64,000 bases of DNA from Flavobacteriales bacterium (lineage in GTDB: Bacteria > Bacteroidota > Bacteroidia > Flavobacteriales_F > PHOS-HE28), in the NCBI GenBank assembly GCA_016721825.1, contig JADKHI010000005.1, forward strand, positions 124,001-188,000. Reading direction: 5' to 3'. Position 1 is the stretch's first letter. Every line of letters starts with the position of its first letter. The translations under genes and the position numbers were made by a program. Positions 16,818 to 24,492 of the stretch are shown piece by piece. The notes under the pieces were generated by a model. It worked only from the letters and a program-made list of their open reading frames with translations. It ran no database searches and was not told where the DNA came from.

Positions 16818-17447
16818 ATGCGAAATGCCCGGCCGCTGTTCCCAAGATGGACACCTTTCATGCGCCGAACGCTGTTCCTCGCTGTTTGTACCGCGGCTGG
16901 GTTCGGCGGTCTGGCGGCACAGGATGTGATCGAATGGGACGGCACTTATCAGTTGGAGCTTACCGACTTCCGATCACCGGCCACACGCATTGGTGAGGGC
17001 AACCTGTACAGCTTGCAGAGCACTGCTGGCTTCGACTTCCTGTTCCACATGAGCCAGGGCGAGTTCATGTTCACCAAGAACTTCAACAGCAAGGTCAGCT
17101 GCACCTTTCGACGCGAGGCTTCGGCGCTGGTGGCACCGGATAGCACCATCGCCCGGCAAGTGCTCGCCTTCGCACGGTATGAGTTCGACCTGTACGAGCT
17201 CTACGCGCGGAAATTCCGGAAGCGCATCTACGAGGAGAAGGGCGCCTTTTCCGATGCCTCGTTCTTCCGGCCGGCGTACGACGAGCTGCAGCGCGAGCTG
17301 GTGACCCGGCATTCACTGGCCGCATCAGATACCGACCTGGGTCGCAACGAGGTCATGCTGCAGGAACGTCATGCGGCGGTGCTGGCCGAGATCGCCGTGC
17401 TGAATGACTTCTGCAAGGCCTGCAAGCCGCCGAAGAAGGCCAGGTAG
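16818..17447 (+). CDS. Hypothetical secreted protein
   Basis: A protein of 195-209 residues with no family I recognise. The best signal peptide starts at the internal Met codon at 16860 (MRRTLFLAVCTAAGFGGLAAQ); the longer start at 16818 lies only 4 nt after a TATTTTCG -7-like box. The mature N-terminal half (about 80 residues) looks like a compact beta-domain. The C-terminal half is helical and charged, and ends in a CKAC motif plus basic tail (KPPKKAR). It has neighbour-like GC content. It starts just after the second attC-like site and precedes the SRP RNA gene. Confidence 0.65.
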   Translation: MRNARPLFPRWTPFMRRTLFLAVCTAAGFGGLAAQDVIEWDGTYQLELTDFRSPATRIGEGNLYSLQSTAGFDFLFHMSQGEFMFTKNFNSKVSCTFRREASALVAPDSTIARQVLAFARYEFDLYELYARKFRKRIYEEKGAFSDASFFRPAYDELQRELVTRHSLAASDTDLGRNEVMLQERHAAVLAEIAVLNDFCKACKPPKKAR

Positions 17448-17537
17448 GTCTGTGTTGCCGCTGGATGATCACGATCCAGAACGGAGCTTGGAGCGTCTTT
17501 CTCCGAGCATCGATCGGCAACAACCCATCGCACACGC

Positions 17538-17545
17538 TACATTTG
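17538..17545 (+). promoter_or_regulatory. -7 box TACATTTG of the SRP RNA gene
   Basis: This is an exact match to the Bacteroidota -7 consensus TAnnTTTG, 6 nt before the predicted RNA 5' end. I see no convincing -33 TTTG. Confidence 0.65.
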
Positions 17546-17551
17546 CTCCCT

Positions 17552-17649
17552 GGGGCAAGTCCCGTACGACCAGCTCCCACTGAATCCCCCAGGGCCGGAA
17601 GGCAGCAAGGGTAAGTGGTTGTAGCGGTGCGCTGCGGGTCGCTTGCCCC
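17552..17649 (+). ncRNA. ffs: Signal recognition particle RNA (small bacterial 4.5S type)
   Basis: The 98-nt RNA pairs GGGGCAAG at its 5' end with CTTGCCCC at its 3' end. The apical domain has the highly conserved GGGCCGGAAGGCAGCAAGGG block (GGAA tetraloop and asymmetric internal loop) that binds the Ffh M domain. A run of six T at 17652-17657 follows directly and, with the closing stem, acts as the terminator. A TAnnTTTG promoter lies upstream. Size and secondary structure match the small SRP RNA without an Alu domain used by Gram-negative bacteria to target membrane proteins. Confidence 0.93.
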
Positions 17650-17720
17650 TCTTTTTTGGGGGTAGCTGAAGTGGGAACGCCCCCAGCAGGAACGATCCCG
17701 GAAGTCCGCACCTTCGCAGC

Positions 17721-18533
17721 ATGTCATCGTCCTCTTCCTTCGTCAAGGTCGTTCTGGTCACCGGCGGGTCCAGTGGCATCGGGCAGGCCATCTGTGTGCG
17801 GCTGGCGGCGCAAGGCCACCGGGTCTTCGGCACCACGCGCAAGGCCATGGAACAGCCCAATGGCTACCGGCTGGTGGACATGGACATCACCGACGAGGCC
17901 TCCGTACAGCGCGGTGTGGAGGAGGTGTTGCGCGAAGCTGGTCGCATCGATGTGGTGGTGAACAACGCGGGGCTGGGGATCCAAGGCCCGGCCGAGGACA
18001 TCACCCCGGAGCTGGCGTTGACGCTGTTGGACACCAACGTATTGGGCGCGCACCGGGTCTGCCGGGCGGTGTTGCCGGGCATGCGCGACCGAAAGGCCGG
18101 GCTCATCATCAACATCAGCAGCCTCGCGGCGAACTTCGGCCTGCCCTTCCGCAGCTTCTACAGCGCGAGCAAGGCGGCGTTGGAGCGCTACACCGAAACG
18201 CTCAGCATGGAGCTGGAGCCCTTCGGCATCCATGTGGTGAGCCTGCAGCCGGGCGAGTACAACACCAAGATCGCCACCAGTCGCCTGAAGCCGGCCACGA
18301 TCAGCGCCGTGTACGAGAAGGCCTATGCCCGCACTATGGATGTGCTTGGCAGCAGCTTGCACTACAGCCGCGACCCGGACGAGGTGGCGGTCATGGTCGC
18401 TGAGATCATGGTCACCGCAAAGCCGAAGAGCGTGTACCGCGCGGCCCATGGCATGCAGTTGTTCTCCATCCTCGCCAAGAAGCTCTTTCCCGGCAGGCGC
18501 TTCGAGCAGATGGTGATGAAGCACTACAAGTAG
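17721..18533 (+). CDS. SDR family oxidoreductase
   Basis: A 270-residue classical short-chain dehydrogenase/reductase. It has the cofactor motif TGGSSGIG (about residues 14-21), the NNAG motif (about 83-86), an active-site Ser in NISS, and the catalytic YSASK (about 147-151). The length and the extended C-terminal helix region fit the group acting on lipids, retinol-like or sugar substrates, with NADP(H) preference suggested by the early basic residue after the second beta strand (TTRKAME). The start at 17721 follows the SRP RNA terminator by about 60 bp. Its physiological substrate cannot be told. Confidence 0.88.
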   Translation: MSSSSSFVKVVLVTGGSSGIGQAICVRLAAQGHRVFGTTRKAMEQPNGYRLVDMDITDEASVQRGVEEVLREAGRIDVVVNNAGLGIQGPAEDITPELALTLLDTNVLGAHRVCRAVLPGMRDRKAGLIINISSLAANFGLPFRSFYSASKAALERYTETLSMELEPFGIHVVSLQPGEYNTKIATSRLKPATISAVYEKAYARTMDVLGSSLHYSRDPDEVAVMVAEIMVTAKPKSVYRAAHGMQLFSILAKKLFPGRRFEQMVMKHYK

Positions 18534-18585
18534 GAGTGCCGGCCGCAGAGGCGCAAAGGCGCGGAGGAATGCGCCTTGTGCCAAT

Positions 18586-18629
18586 GTCACGATGAGCTCG
18601 TCGAACCGGTTCGACACCCTCAGCGTGAC
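18586..18629. repeat. REP-like palindromic element
   Basis: GTCACG at the left and CGTGAC at the right flank the perfect 16-bp palindrome GTCGAACCGGTTCGAC (18600-18615). It has the layout of the 'GTCA..TGAGC..GTCGAA' repetitive extragenic palindromes found in many Bacteroidota. The rest of the 18534-18766 gap holds a GGCGCAAAGGCGCGGAGG-type short repeat and nothing coding. Confidence 0.6.
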
Positions 18630-18766
18630 CCGTCAAAGAGATCCACCTCGGCCCAGGTCGGCGTGGTTGACGGTGTCCATGGGCGTTCAACGCCTCCGAA
18701 CGTGATGACCTTGGTCGCTGTCCACGGCTGTTGATAAGGAAACCGGGAGGCGCAACGCGCCCCGTC

Positions 18767-18774
18767 TACCTTTG
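18767..18774 (+). promoter_or_regulatory. -7 box TACCTTTG of the transaldolase gene
   Basis: This is an exact TAnnTTTG match, 18 nt before the ATG at 18793. It also excludes the in-frame TTG at 18772 as the start. Confidence 0.6.
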
Positions 18775-18792
18775 CGGCACTTCACCGAACCC

Positions 18793-19467
18793 ATGAAATT
18801 CTTCATCGACACCGCCAGTCTTTCGCAGATCAAGGAAGCCCAGGACCTGGGCGTGCTGGACGGCGTGACCACGAACCCCAGCTTGATGGCCAAGGAAGGC
18901 ATCAGCGGCGAGGAGCGTGTGATCCAGCACTACATCGACATCTGCAACATCGCCAGCGGTGATGTGAGCGCCGAGGTGATCAGCATCGACTTCGCCGGCA
19001 TGGTGAAGGAGGGCGAGAAATTGGCTGCCTTGCACCCCAGCATCGTGGTGAAAGTGCCCATGACCCGCGACGGCGTGAAGGCCATCAAGTACTTCAGCGG
19101 CAAAGGCATCAAGACCAACTGCACGCTGGTGTTCAGCGCCGGGCAGGCCCTGCTGGCGGCGAAGGCCGGCGCCACTTACGTGTCGCCCTTCATCGGTCGC
19201 CTGGATGACATCAGCACCGACGGTGTGCAGCTGATCGAGCAGATCCGCACCATCTATGACAACTACGGCTACGCCACGCAGATCCTGGCCGCCAGCGTGC
19301 GCCACCCCATGCACATCATCCAGTGCGCGGAGGTAGGTGCAGATGTGGCCACCTGTCCGCTGAGCGCGATCGTGGCGCTGTTCGACCATCCGCTCACGAC
19401 CATCGGGCTGGAGAAGTTCCTTGCGGACCACAAGAAGGCCCAACAGGCCACCGCCGCGAAGGCTTAA
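18793..19467 (+). CDS. Transaldolase, TalC/fructose-6-phosphate aldolase type
   Basis: A 224-residue class I aldolase of the short transaldolase group (usual length 212-224). It interconverts fructose-6-phosphate/erythrose-4-phosphate and sedoheptulose-7-phosphate/glyceraldehyde-3-phosphate in the non-oxidative pentose phosphate pathway. The N-terminus MKFFIDTASLSQIKEA and the following GVTTNPSLMAKEG are the family hallmark. The Schiff-base lysine is in VVKVPMTRDG (about residue 86), and ATYVSPFIGRLDD and AASVRHP complete the active-site strands. I chose the ATG at 18793 because the promoter box overlaps the earlier possible start. A YrdC-like gene follows after 2 bp, probably on the same transcript. 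Confidence 0.93.
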   Translation: MKFFIDTASLSQIKEAQDLGVLDGVTTNPSLMAKEGISGEERVIQHYIDICNIASGDVSAEVISIDFAGMVKEGEKLAALHPSIVVKVPMTRDGVKAIKYFSGKGIKTNCTLVFSAGQALLAAKAGATYVSPFIGRLDDISTDGVQLIEQIRTIYDNYGYATQILAASVRHPMHIIQCAEVGADVATCPLSAIVALFDHPLTTIGLEKFLADHKKAQQATAAKA

Positions 19468-19469
19468 GA

Positions 19470-20090
19470 ATGCTCTTCGCCGTACATCCGAAGAACCCCG
19501 AACCGCGGAAGATCCACACCATTGTGGAGTATCTGAAGGCCGGTGGCGTGGTGGTCTGCCCCACGGATACCGTGTACGCCTTCGTCTGCAGCGCCCACAA
19601 CGTGCGGGCCATCGAACAGGTGGCGAAGCTGAAAGGCGCCAAACCGAACAAGGCCGAGCTCTCGTTGATCTGCAAGGACCTGAGCCAGCTGTCGCTCTAC
19701 GCAAGGGCGATCGACACGGCTTCCTTTCGGATCATGAAGCACGCTCTACCTGGACCGTACACCTTCATCGTACCGGCCAGCACCGAGATCCCCAAGCTCT
19801 TCAAGAACAACCGGCACACCGTGGGCATTCGCGTCCCGGATCACCCGATCCCGCTGGCCATCGTCGCTGAGTTGGGGCATGCCTTGGTGGTCGCCTCGGT
19901 TCACGACCCGGACAAGGTGGTCGACTACACCACGGACCCCGAGCTGATCGACGATCACATCGGCCATCAGGTGGATCTGGTGATCGACGGCGGCATTGGA
20001 GGGTTGGAGGGTTCCACGGTGATCGATCTCACGCAAGGAGCGCCAGTGGTGCTGCGCGAAGGGAAAGGCCCGATCGACGGTCTACTCTAA
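19470..20090 (+). CDS. Sua5/YciO/YrdC-family protein (L-threonylcarbamoyladenylate synthase-like)
   Basis: A 206-residue YrdC-fold protein. The KAGGVVVCPTDTVYAFVCSA segment (about residues 24-43) forms the ATP/threonine pocket; PGPYTFIVPAS and VGIRVPDHPI are further family motifs. YrdC/TsaC proteins make threonylcarbamoyl-AMP for t6A37 in tRNAs, while YciO-type paralogues have weaker activity. The N-terminus (HPKNPEPRKI) and the 'A-F-V-C' rather than 'G-L-x-C' after the TVY motif make it more like the YciO branch, so I would not assign tsaC. The start is at 19470, 2 bp after the transaldolase stop; the frame also reads upstream through that gene. It overlaps the convergent nnr gene by 9 bp. 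Confidence 0.85.
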   Translation: MLFAVHPKNPEPRKIHTIVEYLKAGGVVVCPTDTVYAFVCSAHNVRAIEQVAKLKGAKPNKAELSLICKDLSQLSLYARAIDTASFRIMKHALPGPYTFIVPASTEIPKLFKNNRHTVGIRVPDHPIPLAIVAELGHALVVASVHDPDKVVDYTTDPELIDDHIGHQVDLVIDGGIGGLEGSTVIDLTQGAPVVLREGKGPIDGLL

Positions 20091-21611
20091 GTCCCGGACC
20101 CGTTGCCAGGCATGGGGAAGTGCATGGACAAGGTCCATGGCCGTCATGCCGTCCATGCCGAGGTGCTCAGCGGCCAGATCACCAGCCAGACCATGCAGAT
20201 GGTTGCCGAGCCAACAGCTAACCTGGGCCGTATAGCCTTGGGCACGCAGTCCGGTGATCACGCCGGTCAGCACATCACCGCTTCCACCTTTGGCCATGCC
20301 AGCATTCCCGGTATCGTTGAAGACGATCTGCCCTGTGCGGTCGCAGGTGGCGCTGGGTGCGCCTTTCAGAACGATGCACACGCCGTGCTTCATGGCCATT
20401 TCGCGCGCCTTCAGCAGCCGTTCGTACCCGTTGGCGCAGGGCCCGAAGACCCTATCGAACTCCTTGGGATGCGGTGTGAGAATGGTGTCCTGTGGCAAAT
20501 AGGCCAGCCAGGTCCGGTTCTCACCGAGGATGTTCAGCGCATCCGCGTCAAGGACCAAAGGGACCCGCGCTTCCTGGATCAGCACCTTCACCAAGGCGGC
20601 CGTTTCACGCTCTGTACCCATTCCCGGCCCTACACCGATCGCCGTGGCCTTGTCCAGCTTCGGCAAGGCACCGGAATGCAGAAGTCCCGGATCCAAGCTC
20701 ACCAGTGACTCGGGAACGGCGCTATGAATGAGGTCGGCTTCGGTGGCAGTAACGTGTGTCGTCACCAATCCCGTTCCACTGCGAACGGCCGCAGAAGCAG
20801 ACAATACCGCCGCCCCCATCATTCCCTTGGAACCCGCGATCAGCAAGGCGTGTCCGAAATCGCCCTTGTGTCCTGCGCGGGGGCGGCGCTTCAGCAAAGG
20901 CAACAGGTCTGCGGACTCCAGCAACCCTGTTGTGCTTCCAAGAGCTTCTATGAAGCTCCGGTCCGATCCAATGGGGATAATGTGCCATTCACCCACGAAC
21001 CCGGCATGCTCACCGAGCAAGAGTGCCAGTTTGGGTACTTCGAAGGTCAGTGTGTGCGTGGCCCGAACAACGGCTGAAAGGTCGTTGGCACTATTGTTCT
21101 CCGCGAAAAGTCCACTAGGAAGATCCACGCTGATGATCGGAGCCCTGGAAGCGTTCATTGCCCTTACGATCTCTGCAACTTGACCAGAGAGCGGCCTTGA
21201 AAGCCCGGTCCCGAACAACGCGTCCACGATCACTTCCCCTGGCCTCAACGATGGAAGTGCCACCGTCGCGCCAAGTTCAAGCACATCGACACCAGCTTGT
21301 TGCGCACGTTCTACGTTGATCGACCTATCAGTTGAAGGTGTTCCCACGCCCGTAAGGGCCAGCCTGACATCAACTCCTCGGGAGTGGAGCAAACGCGCGA
21401 TAGCGGCACCATCACCGCCATTGTTGCCAGGTCCAGCGACGATCAGGAACCCGGTGGCTTGCAGACGTCCTGTACCCAGCAAGCGCTCGAAGATGAAGGC
21501 GACGCAGGCGTTGGATGCCCTTTCCATCAGATCGATGGAAGCGATGGGCTCCTGCGCGATGGTATGCGCGTCAGCAGAACGGACCTGTTGGGCTGTGAGG
21601 ACGGGGAGCAT
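20082..21611 (-). CDS. nnr: Bifunctional NAD(P)H-hydrate epimerase / ADP-dependent NAD(P)H-hydrate dehydratase
   Basis: A 509-residue metabolite-repair enzyme that restores NADH/NADPH from their damaged hydrates. The N-terminal half (about residues 1-215, YjeF_N) is the epimerase, with VAGPGNNGGDGAAIARLL and VDALFGTGLSRPLSG-like motifs. The C-terminal half (about 230-505, carbohydrate-kinase-like) is the dehydratase, with HKGDFGHALLIAGSKGMMGA, IGVGPGMGT, LTPHPKEFDR and the nucleotide-site NTGNAGMAKGGSGDVLTGVI region. Order and length match the fused bacterial enzyme. The ATG at 21611 is 6 nt from a TATCTTTC -7-like box. It overlaps the end of the YrdC-like gene tail to tail. Confidence 0.95.
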   Translation of the reverse strand: MLPVLTAQQVRSADAHTIAQEPIASIDLMERASNACVAFIFERLLGTGRLQATGFLIVAGPGNNGGDGAAIARLLHSRGVDVRLALTGVGTPSTDRSINVERAQQAGVDVLELGATVALPSLRPGEVIVDALFGTGLSRPLSGQVAEIVRAMNASRAPIISVDLPSGLFAENNSANDLSAVVRATHTLTFEVPKLALLLGEHAGFVGEWHIIPIGSDRSFIEALGSTTGLLESADLLPLLKRRPRAGHKGDFGHALLIAGSKGMMGAAVLSASAAVRSGTGLVTTHVTATEADLIHSAVPESLVSLDPGLLHSGALPKLDKATAIGVGPGMGTERETAALVKVLIQEARVPLVLDADALNILGENRTWLAYLPQDTILTPHPKEFDRVFGPCANGYERLLKAREMAMKHGVCIVLKGAPSATCDRTGQIVFNDTGNAGMAKGGSGDVLTGVITGLRAQGYTAQVSCWLGNHLHGLAGDLAAEHLGMDGMTAMDLVHALPHAWQRVRDLE

Positions 21612-21639
21612 GGCTGGGAAAGATACCGCTGCTTGCGTG

Positions 21640-21677
21640 GGGGGAAAAGAAGAAGCCCCCCGTTTCCGGAGGGCTTC
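21640..21677 (-). terminator. Intrinsic terminator downstream of the outer-membrane protein gene
   Basis: On the minus strand GAAGCCCTCCGG and CGGGGGGCTTC form a stem with an AAA-type loop, followed by TTCTTTTC. It lies 20 bp after the stop at 21698 and separates this gene from nnr. Confidence 0.7.
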
Positions 21678-21697
21678 TCAAAGCTTAGCGCTTCTGC

Positions 21698-22546
21698 TTA
21701 CTGGAAGTAGAAGTTCAGGCCGATGCGAGCACCGCTCACACCTGTGTCGATGCCGAAAGAGCTTCGCTTGTCCACGCCGTTCACATCACCATCTCCTTCG
21801 ATGGTGGTAGAAGCAACAGCAGAACCATTCCAACTTTCGGTGGTGGTCTCACCAGCACCGCTGCTGGTCATAGCGAGGCCCCAGGTGTACTCACCGCTGA
21901 GGGAGAGCTTGGGAGCGCAGAACCACTCCACACCGGCGAAGGCGTTCAGGCCGATGCCGAAGGTGCTACCTTGCTTCTCTTCGGTAGGACGGCTCACAGC
22001 GTTGTCGTTGCTGAGGGCGTTACCGTACTCGTAGGAGGTCTTGCCATTACCGAAACCGATGTTCAGTTCAGCACCGTACACACCAACGATGCGGCTGCTG
22101 CCAACACGCTTCTCGATACCAGCACCGAGGTTGATGGCCATGAAGCCGTTCTTCACCACATCTTCCACCGTGGCGGCAGGTGTAGGAGGAGGAGTAGGCT
22201 GAGGAGCCTGGTCCACGAAGAAAGTCTCCTTCGTGCTACCGAAGCCGATGCGCACGCGTCCACGGTAAGCCGTGTTGGCGTCGATCAATTTCTTACCGGC
22301 GATGACCACATTGGAGCCATTCGGGCTGTTCCACAGGTTGTTGAGCTGAACCGTGTTGGCGCCATTGGAAGCACCATTGAACAGGTTGCCAGCATAGTTG
22401 AGCAAGGGCTGGGCGTCGAACGTGAGACCCCAATCTCCATCTTGCGACAGCCAATTCTCTCCACGGTTGCTAGTGATCTCGCCCGTTTGAGCGTTCACGG
22501 CCGACGTAGCGACGAGCGCTGCAGCGAACAGTACAATCTTCTTCAT
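21698..22546 (-). CDS. Outer-membrane beta-barrel protein (hypothetical)
   Basis: A 282-residue exported protein with the start at 22546, giving the signal peptide MKKIVLFAAALVATSAVNAQ. The longer open frame upstream is not protein-like. The mature protein alternates hydrophobic and polar residues in about ten strands and ends ...SGARIGLNFYFQ with a terminal aromatic strand, as expected for insertion by BAM. A small proline/threonine stretch (PQPTPPPTPAATV) near residue 100 could be an exposed loop. It has its own TACCTTTG promoter and a strong terminator, suggesting an abundant monocistronic mRNA. I cannot name a specific porin family. Confidence 0.78.
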   Translation of the reverse strand: MKKIVLFAAALVATSAVNAQTGEITSNRGENWLSQDGDWGLTFDAQPLLNYAGNLFNGASNGANTVQLNNLWNSPNGSNVVIAGKKLIDANTAYRGRVRIGFGSTKETFFVDQAPQPTPPPTPAATVEDVVKNGFMAINLGAGIEKRVGSSRIVGVYGAELNIGFGNGKTSYEYGNALSNDNAVSRPTEEKQGSTFGIGLNAFAGVEWFCAPKLSLSGEYTWGLAMTSSGAGETTTESWNGSAVASTTIEGDGDVNGVDKRSSFGIDTGVSGARIGLNFYFQ

Positions 22547-22598
22547 GACGAACGTTTTGGTTTTACGTGTGCGTTGCGTTTGTAGTGACCCTTGCGGC

Positions 22599-22606
22599 CA
22601 AAGGTA
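22599..22606 (-). promoter_or_regulatory. -7 box TACCTTTG of the outer-membrane protein gene
   Basis: This is an exact TAnnTTTG match on the minus strand, 52 nt upstream of the ATG at 22546. A TTTG lies 14 nt further upstream, closer than the usual 19-20 nt spacing. A CAACAA/TTGTTG hairpin at 22643-22658 or so lies above it. Confidence 0.55.
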
Positions 22607-22761
22607 TCCGATGTCGGCGGCAAACTTATGAACATCTCGGCTCGATTTCAACAAAAAATTGTTGACTCACCGCTGGTTCATTCCTGTTCATCGCCTTCCT
22701 GGGCACCTTCATCCCCTCAGAGCGGGGGCGAAAATAGAACATTCCCCGAACGTGCAAATGC

Positions 22762-23417
22762 TCAACGGGCCTTATCCGCCAGCATGGGTACGAACCGAAA
22801 GGCCCCATGTGTCTGACGTACAAAGACTTGCGGCTCTTTTTATCGATGCAGAGCATTTGCTGCTCCACCCCTTCCCCGACCGGGATCACCAGTCTCCCCC
22901 CCACTTTCAGCTGCTGTAGTAAGGCTTCCGGCACCTCCGGAGCGCCACAGGTGACCAACACCTTATCGAAGGGCGCGAACTGCGGCATGCCTTTGAATCC
23001 ATCGCCATGCAGCAGCTGCGCCTTGCAACCTAAACGCTCCAAGCGTTGGCGGGTCTCCAAGTAGAGAGGTCTGTGGCGTTCAATGCTGAACACCTTAACC
23101 CCGAGTTGGCAGAGCACAGCGGTCTGGTAACCGCTTCCTGTCCCGATCTCCAGCACCTTCTCCCCTGGTCGAAGACCAAGAAGCTGCGTCTGGAAGGCGA
23201 CTGTATAAGGTTGCGAGATGGTCTGTCCACAGGCGATCGGGAAGGCCTGGTCGGCATAGGCATGCTGCAGAAAGGCTGAATCGTCGATGAACAGGTGGCG
23301 AGGCACCATACCGATCGCCTCCAAGACCTTCATGTCCGTGATCCCCTTCCCTTTCAGCACCTCCACCAGCTGCTTGCGCATGCCCTTGTGGCGGTAGTCA
23401 TCACCCGTCTGCTGCAT
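22762..23417 (-). CDS. pcm: Protein-L-isoaspartate O-methyltransferase (frameshifted near the 3' end)
   Basis: This enzyme methylates isoaspartyl residues in damaged proteins using S-adenosylmethionine. Motifs seen: IACGQTISQPYTVAFQTQLL, the SAM site VLEIGTGSGYQTAVL (about residues 90-104) and RLVIPVGEG. As sequenced, the frame breaks after RHMGPF: it runs on for about 50 unrelated residues to a stop at 22626. Adding one T on the coding strand to the AAA run at 22798-22800 (plus strand) restores RHMGPFRFVPMLADKAR and a stop at 22762. That gives 218 residues, the usual length. A missing base in the assembly is more likely than a real mutation. The ATG at 23417 is 4 nt after TACCTTTG (23422-23429). 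Confidence 0.9.
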
Positions 23418-23421
23418 GCCT

Positions 23422-23429
23422 CAAAGGTA
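23422..23429 (-). promoter_or_regulatory. -7 box TACCTTTG of pcm
   Basis: This exact TAnnTTTG match ends only 4 nt before the pcm ATG, so the message would be leaderless or nearly so. The divergent oxidoreductase promoter starts 39 bp away. Confidence 0.6.
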
Positions 23430-23467
23430 GAAGCGGGCCGGTGCCTTGGCAGCGAAGGGCCACGGGT

Positions 23468-23475
23468 TACTTTTG
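23468..23475 (+). promoter_or_regulatory. -7 box TACTTTTG of the Gfo/Idh/MocA gene
   Basis: This is an exact TAnnTTTG match with a TTG 19 nt upstream (23446-23448) in the -33 position. It lies 10 nt before the ATG at 23486. Confidence 0.6.
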
Positions 23476-23485
23476 CACGCCTTTC

Positions 23486-24469
23486 ATGGAAAACAAGCTA
23501 ACGATCGGGGTTCTGGGCGCCGGCCACCTTGGCCGCATCCATCTTCAGCAGTTGCTCACACTGCCTGAATATGACGTCACCGGGTTCTTCGACCCCCACC
23601 CCGAGAAGTGCGCGGCCATCACCAAGGAGTTCGGGCTGGCCCCCTTCGGTTCCATGCAGGAGCTGATGGACCGCAACGCCGTTGTGGATGTGGTCACCCC
23701 CACAACCGCGCACCACGCCTGTGCCACAGCAGCCATGCTTGCTGGTCGCCATGTGTTCATTGAGAAGCCGGTGACCACCACCCTGGCCGAGGCCGAGGAC
23801 CTGTTGCGCCTTGCGGCCGAGCGAAAGGTGCACGTGCAGGTAGGCCACGTGGAGCGCTTCAACCCTGCGTTCATTGCCGCACGGCCCGCGCTGAAGAACC
23901 CGATGTTCATTGAGACCCACCGGTTGGCCCAGTTCGACCCGCGTGGTACGGATGTGAGCGTGGTGCTGGACCTGATGATCCACGATATCGACATGATCCT
24001 GAGCGTGGTACAGCAACCCGTGGCCATGATCAACGCCAGCGGCGTGGCCGTTGTGAGCGACACCCCTGATATTGCGAATGCGCGCATTGCTTTTGCCAAC
24101 GGCTGTGTGGCGAACCTCACCGCCAGCCGGATCAGTTTGAAGCGGATGCGCAAGACCCGCTTCTTCCAACGCGATGCCTACGTGACCGTGGACATGCTGA
24201 CCAAGGAGGCTGAGATCGTTCGCATGCGTACGGTGGACCAGCCGGACCCTTTCGCGGTAACCATCGACCTGGGTCAGGGTCGGGGTTTCCGTGAGATCTC
24301 GTTCGACAAGCCCGAAGTGCCGCCCAGCAATGCCATCCGCGAAGAGCTCCTGTCCTTCGCTCGGTCCATTGCCCAAGGCACCCGGCCTGTGGTCAGCCTG
24401 TCCGACGGTGTGGCTGCGCTGGATGTGGCGCACCGTGTACTGAAGGCCATGGAGACCGTTCCCTTGTAA
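23486..24469 (+). CDS. Gfo/Idh/MocA family oxidoreductase
   Basis: A 327-residue NAD(P)-dependent oxidoreductase. The N-terminal Rossmann fold has GVLGAGHLGRIHLQQLL (about residues 6-22) and the family lysine in FIEKPVTTTLAEAEDLL (about residue 95). The C-terminal domain carries the substrate-side HDIDMILSV motif. Members oxidise or reduce sugars, inositols or nucleotide-sugars and act in polysaccharide precursor metabolism; a sugar transferase gene lies two genes downstream, which fits but does not prove such a role. The start at 23486 is fixed by the promoter box just upstream. It is divergent from pcm. Confidence 0.9.
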   Translation: MENKLTIGVLGAGHLGRIHLQQLLTLPEYDVTGFFDPHPEKCAAITKEFGLAPFGSMQELMDRNAVVDVVTPTTAHHACATAAMLAGRHVFIEKPVTTTLAEAEDLLRLAAERKVHVQVGHVERFNPAFIAARPALKNPMFIETHRLAQFDPRGTDVSVVLDLMIHDIDMILSVVQQPVAMINASGVAVVSDTPDIANARIAFANGCVANLTASRISLKRMRKTRFFQRDAYVTVDMLTKEAEIVRMRTVDQPDPFAVTIDLGQGRGFREISFDKPEVPPSNAIREELLSFARSIAQGTRPVVSLSDGVAALDVAHRVLKAMETVPL

Positions 24470-24492
24470 GTGCGCATACTGATCCCATCGCC

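Noticed and set aside
18772..18792. In-frame TTG start seven codons before the transaldolase ATG
   Set aside because: It overlaps the TACCTTTG promoter box, and family members start at MKFFIDTA.
22626..22712. A 28-codon open frame (MKVPRKAMNRNEPAVSQQFF...) preceded by a TATTTTCG box (22729-22736) on the minus strand
   Set aside because: It lies in the frame of the false pcm tail, has no recognisable family and no supporting context. It could be a small gene, but nothing beyond the promoter-like box argues for it.
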